Source: Tanypteryx hageni (Eukaryota > Arthropoda > Insecta > Odonata > Petaluridae). From it: DNA of 64,000 nucleotides. Below the pieces are notes generated by a model. It searched no databases, was not told where the DNA came from, and worked only from the letters and a program-made list of their open reading frames with translations. The stretch covers positions 6,536,410-6,600,409 of the forward strand of contig CM054118.1 in NCBI GenBank assembly GCA_028673005.1, read 5' to 3'. Shown in pieces: positions 35,095-46,410 of the stretch; position 1 is the first letter of the stretch; every line of letters starts with the position of its first letter. Made by a program: the position numbers and the translations under genes.

Positions 35095-35236
35095 TTACTT
35101 TGTGAAATTCCATTTTTAGATGAAACAAAATAAATTTTCTTAGGTGATTTATGTGGTTTAATTCCATAGTGCATTACATCCACAGTATATTATGGAATTA
35201 AACTAAGTCACTTAATAAATGTTTTCTTTATAAAGT
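35095..35236. repeat. Imperfect fold-back sequence
   Basis: The arm gtgatttatgtggtttaatt (35,140s) pairs with aattaaactaagtcac (35,190s) around a ~30-nt loop, and weaker pairing extends outward through ttactttgtga / taaagtaat. It may be a small fold-back MITE; no clear target duplication. Confidence 0.5.
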
Positions 35237-35427
35237 AATTTGGGACATACTAGTAGTATTTTTATCGATAACGAAAAATTTATTTGCCCTAAATTAGGCG
35301 GACAAGATAAAATACTGGCATATGAAGTACCTCTTAAATCTGAAATATATATTTTTATATGTTTATTCATAGTTACGGGATATAATGAATGATTCTTTAG
35401 AATAACTAGGTAGAAATAATAATAAGT

Positions 35428-35550
35428 CAGCGCTCCGTCCTTCGGAATGGACGTTAAGCAGTTGGCCTCTTTGGTGCTCTACGTAAAGAGTAGGCCAATG
35501 CCGGCACCGGGTTTCTATCCTCCTTAGTGTGTGTGTTCCATGTGAAAAGA
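35428..35550 (+). mobile_element. SINE/LINE-tail-like conserved block
   Basis: gcgctccgtccttcggaatg followed by gacgttaagcagttggcct resembles the conserved core/tail found in several invertebrate SINEs and LINE tails (...CCGTCCTTCGGATGGGACGTTAA...). There is no tRNA head or poly(A) attached. The identification is from memory of that motif only. Confidence 0.45.
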
Positions 35551-37194
35551 GTAATGGCTATAATAATCCAAAAAGGTTGATTATCCATAAAGTCCATACA
35601 AACAAAATAGGTAGAAATAGCTTTCATCGCTCTAAAATTAGCGAAATCGCTTTAATTTGAAATTGATTTTGTTCAGATCACAAACATATTGAAGTGGTGA
35701 AAATTACGTCTTTAAGTATTTAATATTTTTATTTGAAAAGGATAACGTGATACATAATTTAGGAGCTTTCACCAACTAAATAGGCAAATCACTCGAGCAA
35801 AATATTTTTTATTTAAGGTAATTTAGGTCGAGTAATTTATGATGTGGAAACGATTGGAAAACATATAAACCGTCGGGATATAAGATGGTGGAAACGGCTG
35901 AACTGATCTCGAAATGCGCACTTAAACGCAAGTTTAATGCGCGCAAATACAGAAATTCATACATGGAATCGTTATTTGCCCCGTTGATGGGAGCGAATGC
36001 TCACGCTTTTGAGTCGCTTACGCAGGCGCTTCCTTTGCCCTCCTCACTTCTGTTCGTTTCTCTATTCCTTCCTAGCCAACAAGGTTCATCTGCTTGATAT
36101 CTCCAAAGTTCTCCTCGGATGACTTAACTGCCGTATCCCCTCCTCTTAAACACACACACACACACCAATACGTCACCACACACACACACACGCACACCAA
36201 TACGTCACTTCCTGCGCTGCACAAACTCGTTCCAACAGGATCTCATCACTCATTCTCTCGGCATTCGCGAACCGTCTCAATTTCCCTCCTCTCAGGACGT
36301 CAAATTTATTTTTCTTCCGCCCTCCGCCAACTCGGGGAGGCGTGCTACTTTTTATTTTTTAAACCATTTTATCATTCTCTTTTGAGTATACGCTTCCCGG
36401 ATGCTAGAAATAGCTCCACGTGTGCGTTGGTGCGATAATCAAGTGTTTTACTAGACAGAATTGTTCCGCTAAGATGAGAATGTGTGCATTATTAAAACTC
36501 GTTTCTCCTCGGGACCTGGAAATGATTTTTCTTGCAAATTAAAAAAAACGGAGTCTCCGTCACTGTGCGCTTCGCGTAAAATATATCCGCGCTGTTCTGA
36601 GTCGCATATTTTCGCGTGTTATCCCTCCGGTTTATATGGGGTTGAGTTCGGGCCTTCCGTTTTTGGGTGCCGTGAAACGATCTAGGCTGACGGTTACCTG
36701 TAGCATTTTAAAGGAAAAGCGTGTTATACAATACGAAATAATTGAACATGTTTTTGTAGTCTTAAAAACGGGCAGAGAACGACAAAAGGTGAATATATCG
36801 ATATTATTTTCATGTCAATAAGTTTCGATGTCTGTATAGTATAATATAATCAATTTTTAATTGGGCAATGAAGTGCGTATGAGGGCTTTTCAAAACGAGA
36901 ATATCATCAATGATATTGGTAGGCACATACGGTCATGCCCGCTACAGTATTCGAACCCACGCGTATAGGAAAGATAGTTTCCCTTTGTCGTGAAGAAGAA
37001 AAATAAGCGTGTTAGATTAGGGGAGTGCTAGAAAAATGAGTTCTAGAAAGTCCAGGAACAGAAAGAAACGTAGTAGGATAAATATGTGAAATTGAAAGAT
37101 TGCCATGGCAGTTTGTGAGAGACGGTGGCAGATCGTCCTCCTGATGACTACTTATAAGCTTTTACGCATTCCATAAAACAAGATAATGAATTAA
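35551..37194. other. Spacer with CA repeats, no gene seen
   Basis: 36,148-36,211 has two CA-repeat blocks each followed by ccaatacgtcac, a small tandem duplication. Open frames at 35,885-36,821 have no recognisable domain. Confidence 0.45.
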
Positions 37195-37504
37195 TTTAGA
37201 TAGATAGATAAATAACCGTCTTTATTCGGGCGAAATTTGGACTATAAGGTCCATTCTTACATTAACCCTTTCGTAAATATCATCAATATTAAGAATTCAA
37301 GTATAACAATGAAGAGTATATAAAATATGCAAAACAAAAAGATATAAGTGAAGACAGATTTAAGTTTGTGGGGAAAACCTCTGTAAAAACAGCTTTGTTC
37401 TGCAGAAAAATACCCACAGAGAAGGGAGGTCTGAAAAACCTGCGAAAATCCTACATAGTGTATATATTGCAATGGAAATCTACAACAGAATATAGAAAAC
37501 AGTA

Positions 37505-37775
37505 AGTACATTGTAAATGCAGCATCGCTGTAAACCGTAACAAATATACATATAAAGACATTCAAGTAATATACGCATGAAATATAGATAAATAGACAAA
37601 ATATATATAAAAATACATTATTTATAAAATATACATGAAAAATGCATGGAAAACTACAAAAAAGTATAAGAAAGAGAAGTACAGTAGGAAGCATTGTAAA
37701 TACAGCATCGCTGTATACCGTCACAAATATACAAATAAATACTTTCAAGTAATATACACATGATATATGATTATG
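37505..37775 (-). repeat. 183-bp direct repeat in the LINE 3' UTR
   Basis: gtaaatgcagcatcgctgta at 37,513 recurs as gtaaatacagcatcgctgta at 37,696, with similarity continuing through acaaatatac and tcaagtaatatac. Tandem repeats inside LINE 3' UTRs are known in some families. Confidence 0.75.
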
Positions 37776-37824
37776 ATAAAGACAGAGGATAACAAAATGC
37801 ATATAATAAAAAGAAGTGGGAAAA

Positions 37825-37825
<1 letters not shown>

Positions 37826-37868
<43 letters not shown>

Positions 37869-38055
37869 ATGTCAACAAGGTGTTGGGATGAGGAAACCCA
37901 GTGAGCACTCACCAATCAGACGACTTCAGGTTGGCGAGGCCCCGGGGATGTCGAAGCGACACACGTAAAATAACACAAAAACACAGAAACATCACAAACG
38001 TAAAGCTTTCGGAACTACTCCTTCTTCAGCTACAGAGAGAGAATATATATATATC
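37826..38055 (-). repeat. (AT)n tract plus dispersed repeat family, copy 3
   Basis: An AT tract (37,826-37,866) is followed on the minus strand order by the longest copy of the family also seen at 1,385 and 2,885: gctgaagaaggagtagt, tccgaaagctttacg, gtcgcttcgacatcc, gccaacctgaagtcg, ttggtgagtgctcactggg. It ends in CT and AT repeats at 38,035-38,055. A Penelope-like 3' tail is possible; unproven. Confidence 0.6.
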
Positions 38056-38183
38056 ATAAGAAGGTAACATAGTTTATAGTAGTATGCGTTGTGAGAAACT
38101 CAATATCCTGTAAAGAGATTAATTAATATTAATTATGTAAGAGGAGTGGAGGCAACCATCGCCTAAAAGGTAAGAGAGATAAC

Positions 38184-41100
38184 CTAAAGTTGGCCTTGGG
38201 CCGTGAGCAGCAAGTTAAAGTATTTATGTTTGAAGATGTGGAGAGATGCTGCATTTTGGAAGTCTGTAGGTAGGCCGTTCCATGTTCTGCAAGCTGTAAC
38301 CTGGAAGGATTTATTATAGATCTCTCTTCTTTGATGTGAGACAGAGAAAAGAATATTGCACCTAGTGTTGGAGTTGTGTACCGAGTGAATTTGGGAAAAT
38401 TTAGAGTTCAAATACTCTGGAATTTGAATTTTTAATTTGATAAAATAACGTGAGGAGGTGGAGACGTCTACGAGCTTCGAGGCGAAGCCAACCTGACTTA
38501 TGAAGAGATTGATTGACGTGGTCACTCTTTTGAAGATCACAAGTGAACCTAACACAGGCATTTTGTGCCCGCTGCAATTTTAAAGATAACTCGTCAGATA
38601 TATCTTGATAGATCGTATCGCAGTAATCGAAGTGTGGAAGGACAAGAATGGTGATAAGTTGTTTGCGAAGAGAAAAATGGGGATACTTTTAATTATCTTA
38701 AGCGAGTGGAGTGATCTACTAACAGTATTGCATGCATTAGTTATATGATCAGTCCAGGTCAAAGTTTCGTTGAATAATAACCCGAGATTAGTTGCAGTTA
38801 TTTGGAAATGAATGAGAGAATTATTGAGCAAAAGTGGGAGAAGTTTCGTGGAATTTAATGTGGAGAGAAGTTTTGGGTACCCGAAGATAATAGACTGACT
38901 TTTTGTTGGATTAATATTTAGCAAATTTGCATTGCTCCATTTAGATAAAGAAGTGTGGTCATGATTAATTTTACCAATGATGAGAGGGAGATCAATTATG
39001 GGAGAGTGCATATAAATTTGGAGGTCAACTGCATAGAGGTGGTATTTACAGTATGGTACACCTCGTGCCACTTTAATCCATCTTGAAGAATGATTGTCAG
39101 CTACGACCTTTTGATAGCGATAATTGAGGTATGAGGAAATTAAGGTTAACGGATTTGAGGAGAAGTTCAGGAGGCGAAGTTTGATTAGAAGTATGTTTAG
39201 ATTTACAGAGTCAAAAGCTTTACTGAAGTCCAGAAGAGTTACGATAGTGACTTCTCTTTGGTCCATTGCTAATCTGATATCGTCAGTAATTTTTAGGAGT
39301 GCCGTGGTTGTGCTGTGTGATTTTCGGAAACCCGATTGCAGTGGGTCAAAGATATTATTTTTGATAAGAAAATGAGTAATTTGTTCATGTATAATCTTTT
39401 CAAATGCCTTGGATAATGTAGGAAGAAGACTGATTCAGTTATATCGGAAGAAAGAATTTTCTTAGGTATAGGACGAACTAAGGCGTTTCCATTGTGATGG
39501 GATTTGTTTTGCATAAGCGACCAGTTGAATATATTAGTGATGACAGGTAGAACTAAATGTATAATCCTATGAAGGAAAGCGATTGGAATTTCGTCAGCGC
39601 CTTGTGCTCTGGACTTGATTTTACGTAAAGATTTTAGTACTTCGAGTTGTGTTACAGGGGAAAATTGGAATGGTGATGATGCTGAGGTTGGAGGAAAGTG
39701 TTGATGCAGGAGGTTATCTATGTGTTTCTGTTTCAATTCGTTGTCATCAGGGATTGGGGAAGTGATAAATAATGTTTTAAGTGCATCTAGGCAAATATGA
39801 GGAGGGAATTGTGTATTCTTAGATTTTCCAATGCCAAATAATTTTAAGTTGTTCCATAGCCCCGATTGTGATGAATTTGGACAAGTTATTGATTGAATGT
39901 ATCTGGTTTTAGAGTTTTTGATGAGCTGTTTAGTGTATTTTTCAATTTTTTCAAAATGGCAGTATGAAAGTTGTGTTTTCGTATTTTTGAAAATGCGGAA
40001 GGCATAGTCACGTCTCTTCATCATGTGTTTGATATCAGTTGATAGCCATTGTGCATGGGGCTTATAGACTCTTTTAGTCTTTAGTGGAGCGTGAGTGCTG
40101 ATTAGTGATTGTATCAAGTTGTTGAAAGTCTCGACCTTGTCATTAATGTCGTCCAAATATTCAGTGGATTGCCAAGGCATGGCAGATGTGTAAGCAAGTA
40201 ACTTTTCGTTGTTGATGTTTTTGTAGTCCCTATAGGTCCTATATTTCTGCTTGTGTATAGGACACATTACTGAATAGGCAATGTATATTATATCATGTGA
40301 GGAGATTACAGGAGCAGAGAGTTGACCATGTATGAGAACCTTGTCAGGGTTGGCGATAACGGCTAAATCGATTAGGATAGAAGAAGTAGGAGTATGGTGA
40401 GTTGCATTTAACGAAAGAATACTAAGGCCAAGGGGAGTTGAAGGAGTTATATAAATATGTTGAATCGGGATTTGTTGTATGTTGGCATTAAAGTCACCAG
40501 TAAAAATTATTTGGTTGTATTCGTTCATGTTATTAGCAATCACTTCATCAATATCGGATAGATGGCTAATTTTTGGTGGGCGGTATACGGAGCCCATAAG
40601 AATTGTCTGGGAATTAATTTTTAACTCAAGAAAGAGAAATTTGGGTCTTCTGCTGTAATTAGATTCACTACATTCAACCATTTTAGATGAGATATCATTT
40701 CTTACATAGATTCCTACACGGTCGCCACCTTTGTATCCGCGATCGTTACGATACAATTTATAGCCATCGATGTCTACAGAAGAGGATGATATAGAGGGTT
40801 ATAACCAGGTCTCAGGAATAGCGATAATGTGTACATTATTGTGAGGTAGGATGGAACGAAATTCTTCAATCTGTGCTGTTAAGCTTTGAGCATTTAAGTA
40901 CGAGTATATGATCTGAAGAGAGCGTGGAAAGAGTTTAAACTGTTCAGATAAAGTTGTCTTTGTATTGGAGTCAGGGAGTGAGGACCAATTTATGGTGGAG
41001 TTAGGGAAAAGATAAGAGTATGTGGGTCCAGAAGAGGAAGGGTAAAATTCGGAAGCATTTGGGTCTAAGGAAAGACGCTGGTGAGGTTGGAACGGAATGA

Positions 41101-41191
41101 TGTGAGAGGGATGTCCTAATTGGTTAATGTGAACCAAAGCGACAGTAGCCCGAAAACCTTTAGGGTGCGCATCCCATATCATATCTTCCAA
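38184..41191 (-). pseudogene. CR1-like endonuclease-reverse transcriptase, broken
   Basis: Minus strand. 41,191-40,799: IYSYLNAQSLTAQIEEFRS and IIAIPETWL, the start of the endonuclease, ended by a TAA. 40,756-39,293 (same element, continuing): RVGIYVRNDIS, MGSVYRPPK, IIFTGDFNANIQQ, then the linker and KIKSRAQGADEIP and ALVRPIPKKI. A frameshift follows near 39,430. 39,266-38,580: VTIVTLLDFSKAFDSVN, then RGVPYCKYHLYAVDLQIYMH, where the usual QGS...LL block between the RGVP and YADD motifs is deleted and YADD reads YAVD. 38,561-38,184 carries the C-terminal tail. Loss of the catalytic segment makes this RT dead. Confidence 0.85.
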
Positions 41192-41223
41192 AAATTAGCC
41201 AAGTGGCTTATAATGTTCTATAT

Positions 41224-41480
41224 GAGTGGTTCTTAACCCCTGGGTCGCGACCAAAATGGGGTCGCCAAGTCATTTTGAGTGGGTCGTCAAATAGTACTCC
41301 GTGGATCTCAATATCCAAATATACCATTCCTCCAAACATCTTGTTCAATGCTAACGGTTCAAATGAATTTATTTGATTAATTCCTAATTATTTTATCACC
41401 AATCACAAGTGAATTAGGTGAGGAGATGAATCGCCGCAACCGGAGTTTGGGTCGCAGTCAAAAAGGGTTAAGAAATATTA
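41224..41480. mobile_element. hAT-type MITE, ~257 bp
   Basis: Left gagtggttcttaacccctgg and right gggtcgcagtc...aagggttaagaa are imperfect inverted repeats of the common hAT end CAGTGGTTCTTAACC. The outermost right bases are diverged and no clear duplication remains, so limits are approximate. Confidence 0.65.
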
Positions 41481-42785
41481 TTTATATTTATAGATTAACC
41501 ACTAAAGTATGAAAAATGAAAATTTCAATACGATTCTTAGAGTCCCTCAATGTGTATGGCTTAAATGTCTCCAGTATCCATAAATACTGGAGATACCTGA
41601 GACAAGTACTTAATTTTTCAAATTTCGTGCTTATTCTAGATTTCATTTTCAGCCATAACGCGATCTCGATAATTATATAGTAAAGCATATTATTATTCGA
41701 ACTAATAAAACAAGCAGGACATACTCAAATATGCGCGCATACTATGGCAAACTGCACGCAAAAGAACGCGGAAAAAAGATCGAAGTCGAGGAAAGCAGGG
41801 AACGGCAGACAAAACGCATGGGTAGCGGCTGGTTCGCCTCTAGACGATGAGAGGGGGGGGGGAGAGAGAGAGTGAGAAGGAGGGAGGGAGGGAGTGCTAG
41901 GGGGACTGAAGGGGAGCGAAGGAGAGAAGGGAGACAGGAGAGGTGAAACTAATATCGATCAAAAGGAGATGCAAGATGGGAGGTGAGGGAGGATTTAAGG
42001 GCGAGAGACTGTTGGCGGGAGGAGCTGAGGGAGGTAAATGAATGGAAGGAGGTGGAGTCGAAAGGGAGGTGGAAGGGAGATGGAACATAACGTGTTGAAC
42101 GCCCTCGGGGGCTGGCCGTGTAATTTTGCGGCCATCAGGCGTCGTTATCACTCCGTGCTGATGGGCTAGGCGGGATCGAGACACACACGGAGGAAACGCA
42201 AATACTCATCCACACAAACGCGCGTGTCAACACAAGCACGGAAATGCGCCCGCGAGGTACGCACCAACCCACGCGCGCATGGAATCAAATGCGTAAGACA
42301 AAATGAATTGAGAGCGCACACACCACGAAATCGCATGCAGAAATTCAGACAGGTGCGATGATTCACATGCAGATGCATAAACGTTTCCATACTCAAATAG
42401 ACAAGCAGAATATGCGCATTGAAACGGCAATAAAAAAACGAAATCTAAAGTTAAACCTTGAAGAAAGCGGGTATCCACAACGCGGATTTGATCATGCACG
42501 GCCAAATTAATGTGACGTTTATTTAAATAACTCGTGTAAATGTGCGTGGCGAAGATTTGCCAAACGTGACATTTTCCGAGAAAGTAACTTTCGCGTTAAC
42601 TTAACTAGATGGCGTCGGTTCTCTGATCTGCTTATCGGGAACATTTATTTAGATTATCGATTATGGATATTCGAAGCGTAGTTAAATAGGATGGTAAATC
42701 TGCTAGATTTTATGCAATATTTCACTATAGTATATTTAAGGATAATATATTCGAATACCGTACAATAGGAAAGGCAATAAGTATA
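41481..42785. other. Spacer; GA-rich and CA/CG-rich stretches
   Basis: 41,845-42,080 is G/A-rich; 42,180-42,320 is rich in ca/cg dinucleotides. Minus frames 41,897-42,505 cover this region but have no domain I recognise. Confidence 0.4.
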
Positions 42786-43706
42786 CGAGGTCTGTTCAAA
42801 ATGTATCCGGATTAGGTGATTTTTTAAAAATTACAATGAAACGGTCGCTGTCTAAATAAGATGACTGCTGTGATCGCATTTGTAACAAGTCCGTCAGTAT
42901 GCACTAGTGAGCCATTACAGTCGAATGTGTTTCGAAGTTCAGCAATTCGCGATGTCGGAGAATCCAGAGTAAAGCATCTGCATTCCACTGCAAAGACTGT
43001 TGCTTTGTTTCGTAATCATACCCACAAACTCACATCTCATCACCTTTCACAATGTTTTTTAAGAAGGATTCTTCTTCGCAAGCGCGATCAAACAGATCGG
43101 AGACCGTGGACATGCGATGTTCCCCTTGCTCCTCATTCAGTAGCCGTGGAACGAACTTCGCTGAAACACGCCTCATGTGTAACTCTTCAGTTAAAATTGC
43201 GTGGCATGAATCCATTGAGATTCCAACATCTTTTGAAATCTCTCTGATAGTCAAAGGTCGATCATTTCTTACCAGAGTTGGCAACTTTGCCACATTTTCC
43301 TCATTTTTTATGTTGAGTGCCGTCCAGATCGCGGATGATTATCAAATGATGTTCCTCCTTCTTTAAAACGATTAAACCACTCGAAAACCTGTGTGCAGAA
43401 CATAGCAGCATCTTCATTAATTATATTGAGCAAATTAAAATTTCACTGGCCGTTTTTTTCAATTTTGAAACAGAAGTGATTGCAGATGCGTTGTTATGGA
43501 TTCTCCGACATTGCAAAATCGCCGCACTCCGAAGCACGCTCAACTGTAACAGCTCACTAGAGCATACTGACGGATTTGTTACAAATGCGATCACAGTAGC
43601 CATCTTGTCTAGACTTGAATAGACGTGATAAACGCAGTTGCAACAGCGAACGTTTTATTGTATTTAAAATAATCACCTAATCGGGATACTTTTCGAACAC
43701 ACCTCG
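42786..43706. mobile_element. Mariner-family element with very long inverted repeats
   Basis: TA duplications at 42,784-42,785 and 43,707-43,708 flank cgaggtctgttcaaaa / cgaggtgtgttcgaaaa ends. Inverted similarity extends about 200 bases into each side (for example ctgtgatcgcatttgtaaca on both strands), far longer than normal ~30-bp mariner ends. The centre holds a minus-strand transposase fragment. Confidence 0.85.
43030..43603 (-). pseudogene. Mariner transposase N-terminal fragment
   Basis: Minus strand, with frameshifts: LKKTASEIL, then EDAAMFCTQVFEWFNRFKEG and FDNHPRSGRHST (first helix-turn-helix), then 43,293-43,030 LPTLVRNDRPLTIREISKDV, SCHAILTEELHMRRVSAKFV, PRLLNEEQGEH, FLKNIVKGDEM, where the first catalytic Asp (GDE) lies; TW after it is replaced (M then stop). 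Beyond VCGYDYETKQQSLQW the sequence runs into the inverted copy of the right end, so the rest of the DD(34)D domain is absent. Confidence 0.85.
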
Positions 43707-43708
43707 TA

Positions 43709-44430
43709 AATAAGTTTTAAAAATTTCATTCAAAATAACTAATATTGATTATTGCATATCATTAACTTGACGATCTTTTCCTTGCTGCTAACTTTCTGCG
43801 TCGAAATTTTGCTCGAGTTGTAACGTTGTAAGTATAATTTATATCTAGATTACTCGCATTTTAATAATCGACGCTTTACTGTATCTTCACGAAAGCGAAC
43901 GCGGATGATCAGTTCAGTTTATTGAAAGCTTACGGGCACTCAAAACATGCCCAGACACGCGTGATTGCGCACGCGGGAACCAGAGCGCGCATAATATCGC
44001 GCACGCAGAAAAAGAAAACACCGTCAGATGCACACTCGCAAGAGCAACATGTAATCACTAGTGAAAGTACACACATGTGCGGGCGCACGCGAAAACACAA
44101 GTACTGCAACCCCGAGGTCGCCCGCTAGAGCGTGTTAGTGTTTCCCATAAACCGTCTATTCCGTTTTCACGCCCACGCGCACGCGCACACGAACGCACAA
44201 ATGCATCTCTAATAACCTTTGCCCTTTGTAAGTGGCGTTCGGACCCTCTCAATCTTCCTCGATAGAGGTTGACTTCGGGGTTCGGATGACGTTTGCGACG
44301 GCACACACACACATGAATTTGGGGTGGAGGATGGGAATTCGCCACGTGGTGCTCTGCAGGCGCGCTTCCAACCCCATCTAGCACCGGCGCGTGACAATTC
44401 GCACGCCGTATCGCACCGTGACATCGCGAC
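43709..44430. other. Spacer with CG/CA-rich patches
   Basis: 43,920-44,190 has many gcgcac/cacgcg dinucleotide-like runs. Overlapping frames on both strands have no recognisable domain. Confidence 0.4.
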
Positions 44431-45085
44431 AGACTCCTTCACCCTCTCTGTCCTTTCCACTCACTCCTTCCCTCCCTCTCTCTCTCCCATTAGCTCTCAT
44501 TATCTCCCATTTATGTATCGGTCCCCTAACTCTCCCGCAGTACATGTCTCCCTTCTTTGTCGATATTTATCCCTCTCTCCATATCTCTCTGACTTCTCTT
44601 TTCTCTCCTTCCCTCCCTCCTTTCTCTTCCCAATTCCTCTTCCTTCCCATCACTCCCTCCCATAACGTCTCCTTTTCTCCAATTATTTACCTCCATCCTT
44701 TCCTCTGTCCATCCATTAGTCTCTTCACCTCTTGTCTTTTCCCAGAATATTTCATCTTCTCTATTCCTCAATTTTTCTCCAAATTTTCACTTTCCCACAT
44801 CCATTGCATCACTTTTTCCTTTCTTCCTCCCTCCATGTTTTCTCCTTCCCTTCCCACTTTCTCCTCTGTCGCTTTCTCCCTCCTTCCTCTTAGTTTCACT
44901 TCCTCTTCTTTCTCATTACCTTATCTCTCTCTAAACTTTCCATCTCTCTCTCTCCCTACTCTTACTTTCACTCCCTCTTCTCTGTATCTCTCTCTCTGTC
45001 CCCTTCATTCTCCGTCTTTCTCTTCTATCTGCTTCCTTTTTCTCCTCTCTTTTACTCCCTCCTGTTTTTCTCTCTCCCTCTATTC
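44431..45085 (+). repeat. ~650-bp polypyrimidine tract
   Basis: Nearly continuous C/T with short interruptions (ctccctccctctctctctccc type). The 282-codon plus frame here is Leu/Ser/Pro-rich and follows from composition. Confidence 0.8.
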
Positions 45086-45350
45086 CAGTGGTTTCAACGT
45101 AGGCGACAGCGCCCACAAATTAGTGCTAAAAAACCCCTCAAATGCTATTCTAATTTTATTATTGAAAAAATCAAATTCTATAAGAATGTTTAATTATACG
45201 CACATACAAGAAAGCGAATTCAGAAACGAGGCATCGTGACGCCGTGGTTAAATTTTATTCGTCTTTTTAACCATTGATTTCATCAAAACTTGTATTGTAA
45301 TTTTGATACGAACAATGAGCGGTGAACTTATTTCAAACAGCAAAATATGA
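45086..45350. other. Spacer with a possible solo hAT end
   Basis: ccagtggtttcaacgtaggc at 45,087-45,106 resembles a hAT-type terminal repeat. No partner found; the rest is AT-rich. Confidence 0.3.
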
Positions 45351-45399
45351 CAAAAGTTGCCGGTAAATCAAAAAAGGTTGAAGATCTTGGCTCTATCCT

Positions 45400-45952
45400 G
45401 TTTCTCTATCTCTCTCCCTTATTCTCTCCCGTCTCTCATTCCCTCCCTCGTCTCTCATTCCCTCAATGCCCCACTCCCTTCTCCATCGCCACATCTTTCT
45501 CTCTCTCAACTCTGCTCTCCTATCCCGCTCCCCTCTCCACTCCTCTCTCTCCTCCCTCTACCTCAGCCAAACGACCTTTATTGGGTCAGTAGCCTCCTGC
45601 TTCCAAACGACGCTCCCTTTTGCCAGAATAAACGCACTCCTGCTTCCCCTCACGCGCTTGCGTTAATGAGAGTTTGCGGCCGCGCCACGCAGGATAGATG
45701 ACGTTTTGCGTGCGCGCGGAGACGGGGAGAGGGAGAGAGGGAGAGAGGGAAAGAGGGAGAGAGGGAAGGAGTGGGAGAGGGAGAGTGGAGGAGAGAGAGA
45801 GAGAGAGAGGTGTGACGTGCGACGTGCATTTCTGGAGAGAGAGAGAGAGAGCGAGCAATGGGGGAGCGGTTGGATGGGGCATAAAGAGTAGAGAGCCTGC
45901 TACGAGTATGTGATAATGGTAATGCGGTCTGTGATGGAGATGACGTGAAGAT
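45400..45952. repeat. Pyrimidine tract, then GA-rich tract
   Basis: 45,405-45,570 is C/T-rich; 45,719-45,862 is (GA)n with gggagagaggg variants. Frames on either strand are arginine/glutamate or serine/leucine repeats produced by composition. Confidence 0.7.
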
Positions 45953-46410
45953 TGGGACTAGGGGGAGGGGACTTAGGGAGGAGAGGGACTTGGGGGGGAG
46001 AGGGACTTAGGGGGGAGAGGGACTTGGGATGGAGAGGGACTTAGGGGGGAAGAGGAACTTGTGGGGGGGAGAGGAACTTGGGGGAGAGAGGGACTTGGAG
46101 GGGAGAGGGACTTGGGGGGGAGAGGGACTTGGGGGGGGAGAGGGACTTGGGGGAGGACTATGGGAAGGGGGGAGAACTTAGGGGAGGGGGAGAACTTAGG
46201 GGAGAGGGAGGACTTGGGGAGAGGAACTTGGGGGTGCAGGGACTTGGGGGGACTTGCGGGAGGGGGGAGGATTTTGGCGGGCAGGGACTTGGGGAGGGGG
46301 AAACTTGGGGGGGGGACTTGGGGGTCTAGGGACTTGGGGGGGGGGGTGCTTGGGGGGGGGGGGTGCTTGGGGGGGGTGCTTGGGGGGGGACTTGGGGGAG
46401 ACTTAAATGT
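45953..46410 (+). repeat. G-rich minisatellite, ~16-21 bp units
   Basis: Units of the type ggggagagggacttggg repeat with variable length about 20 times; many contain runs of 4-10 G, so several G-quadruplexes are possible on this strand. The 166-codon frames on both strands are repeat artefacts. Confidence 0.85.

Larger units (their letters stand above)
37195..41195 (-). mobile_element. Decayed CR1-like LINE
   Basis: Minus-strand LINE with endonuclease and RT remnants (41,191 to 38,184), a long AT-rich 3' UTR (38,183 to 37,203) and a terminal (TCTA)n-type repeat at about 37,195-37,210 on the minus strand. Ending in a short simple repeat instead of poly(A) fits the CR1 group. The 3' UTR has been invaded or extended by the AT-tract plus dispersed-repeat block at about 37,826-38,055. 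Confidence 0.75.

Noticed and set aside
37257..37802. 181-codon hydrophobic minus frame resembling a membrane protein
   Set aside because: It is the AT-rich 3' UTR of the CR1-like LINE; the apparent internal repeat is the 183-bp tandem duplication.
41897..42184. 95-codon minus frame starting MSRSRLAHQHGVITTPDG
   Set aside because: Unusual N-terminus but the rest is Pro/Ser low complexity; no homologue or signal I can name.
44391..45239. 282-codon plus frame
   Set aside because: Product of C/T-rich composition; equally long frames occur in other phases and on the other strand.
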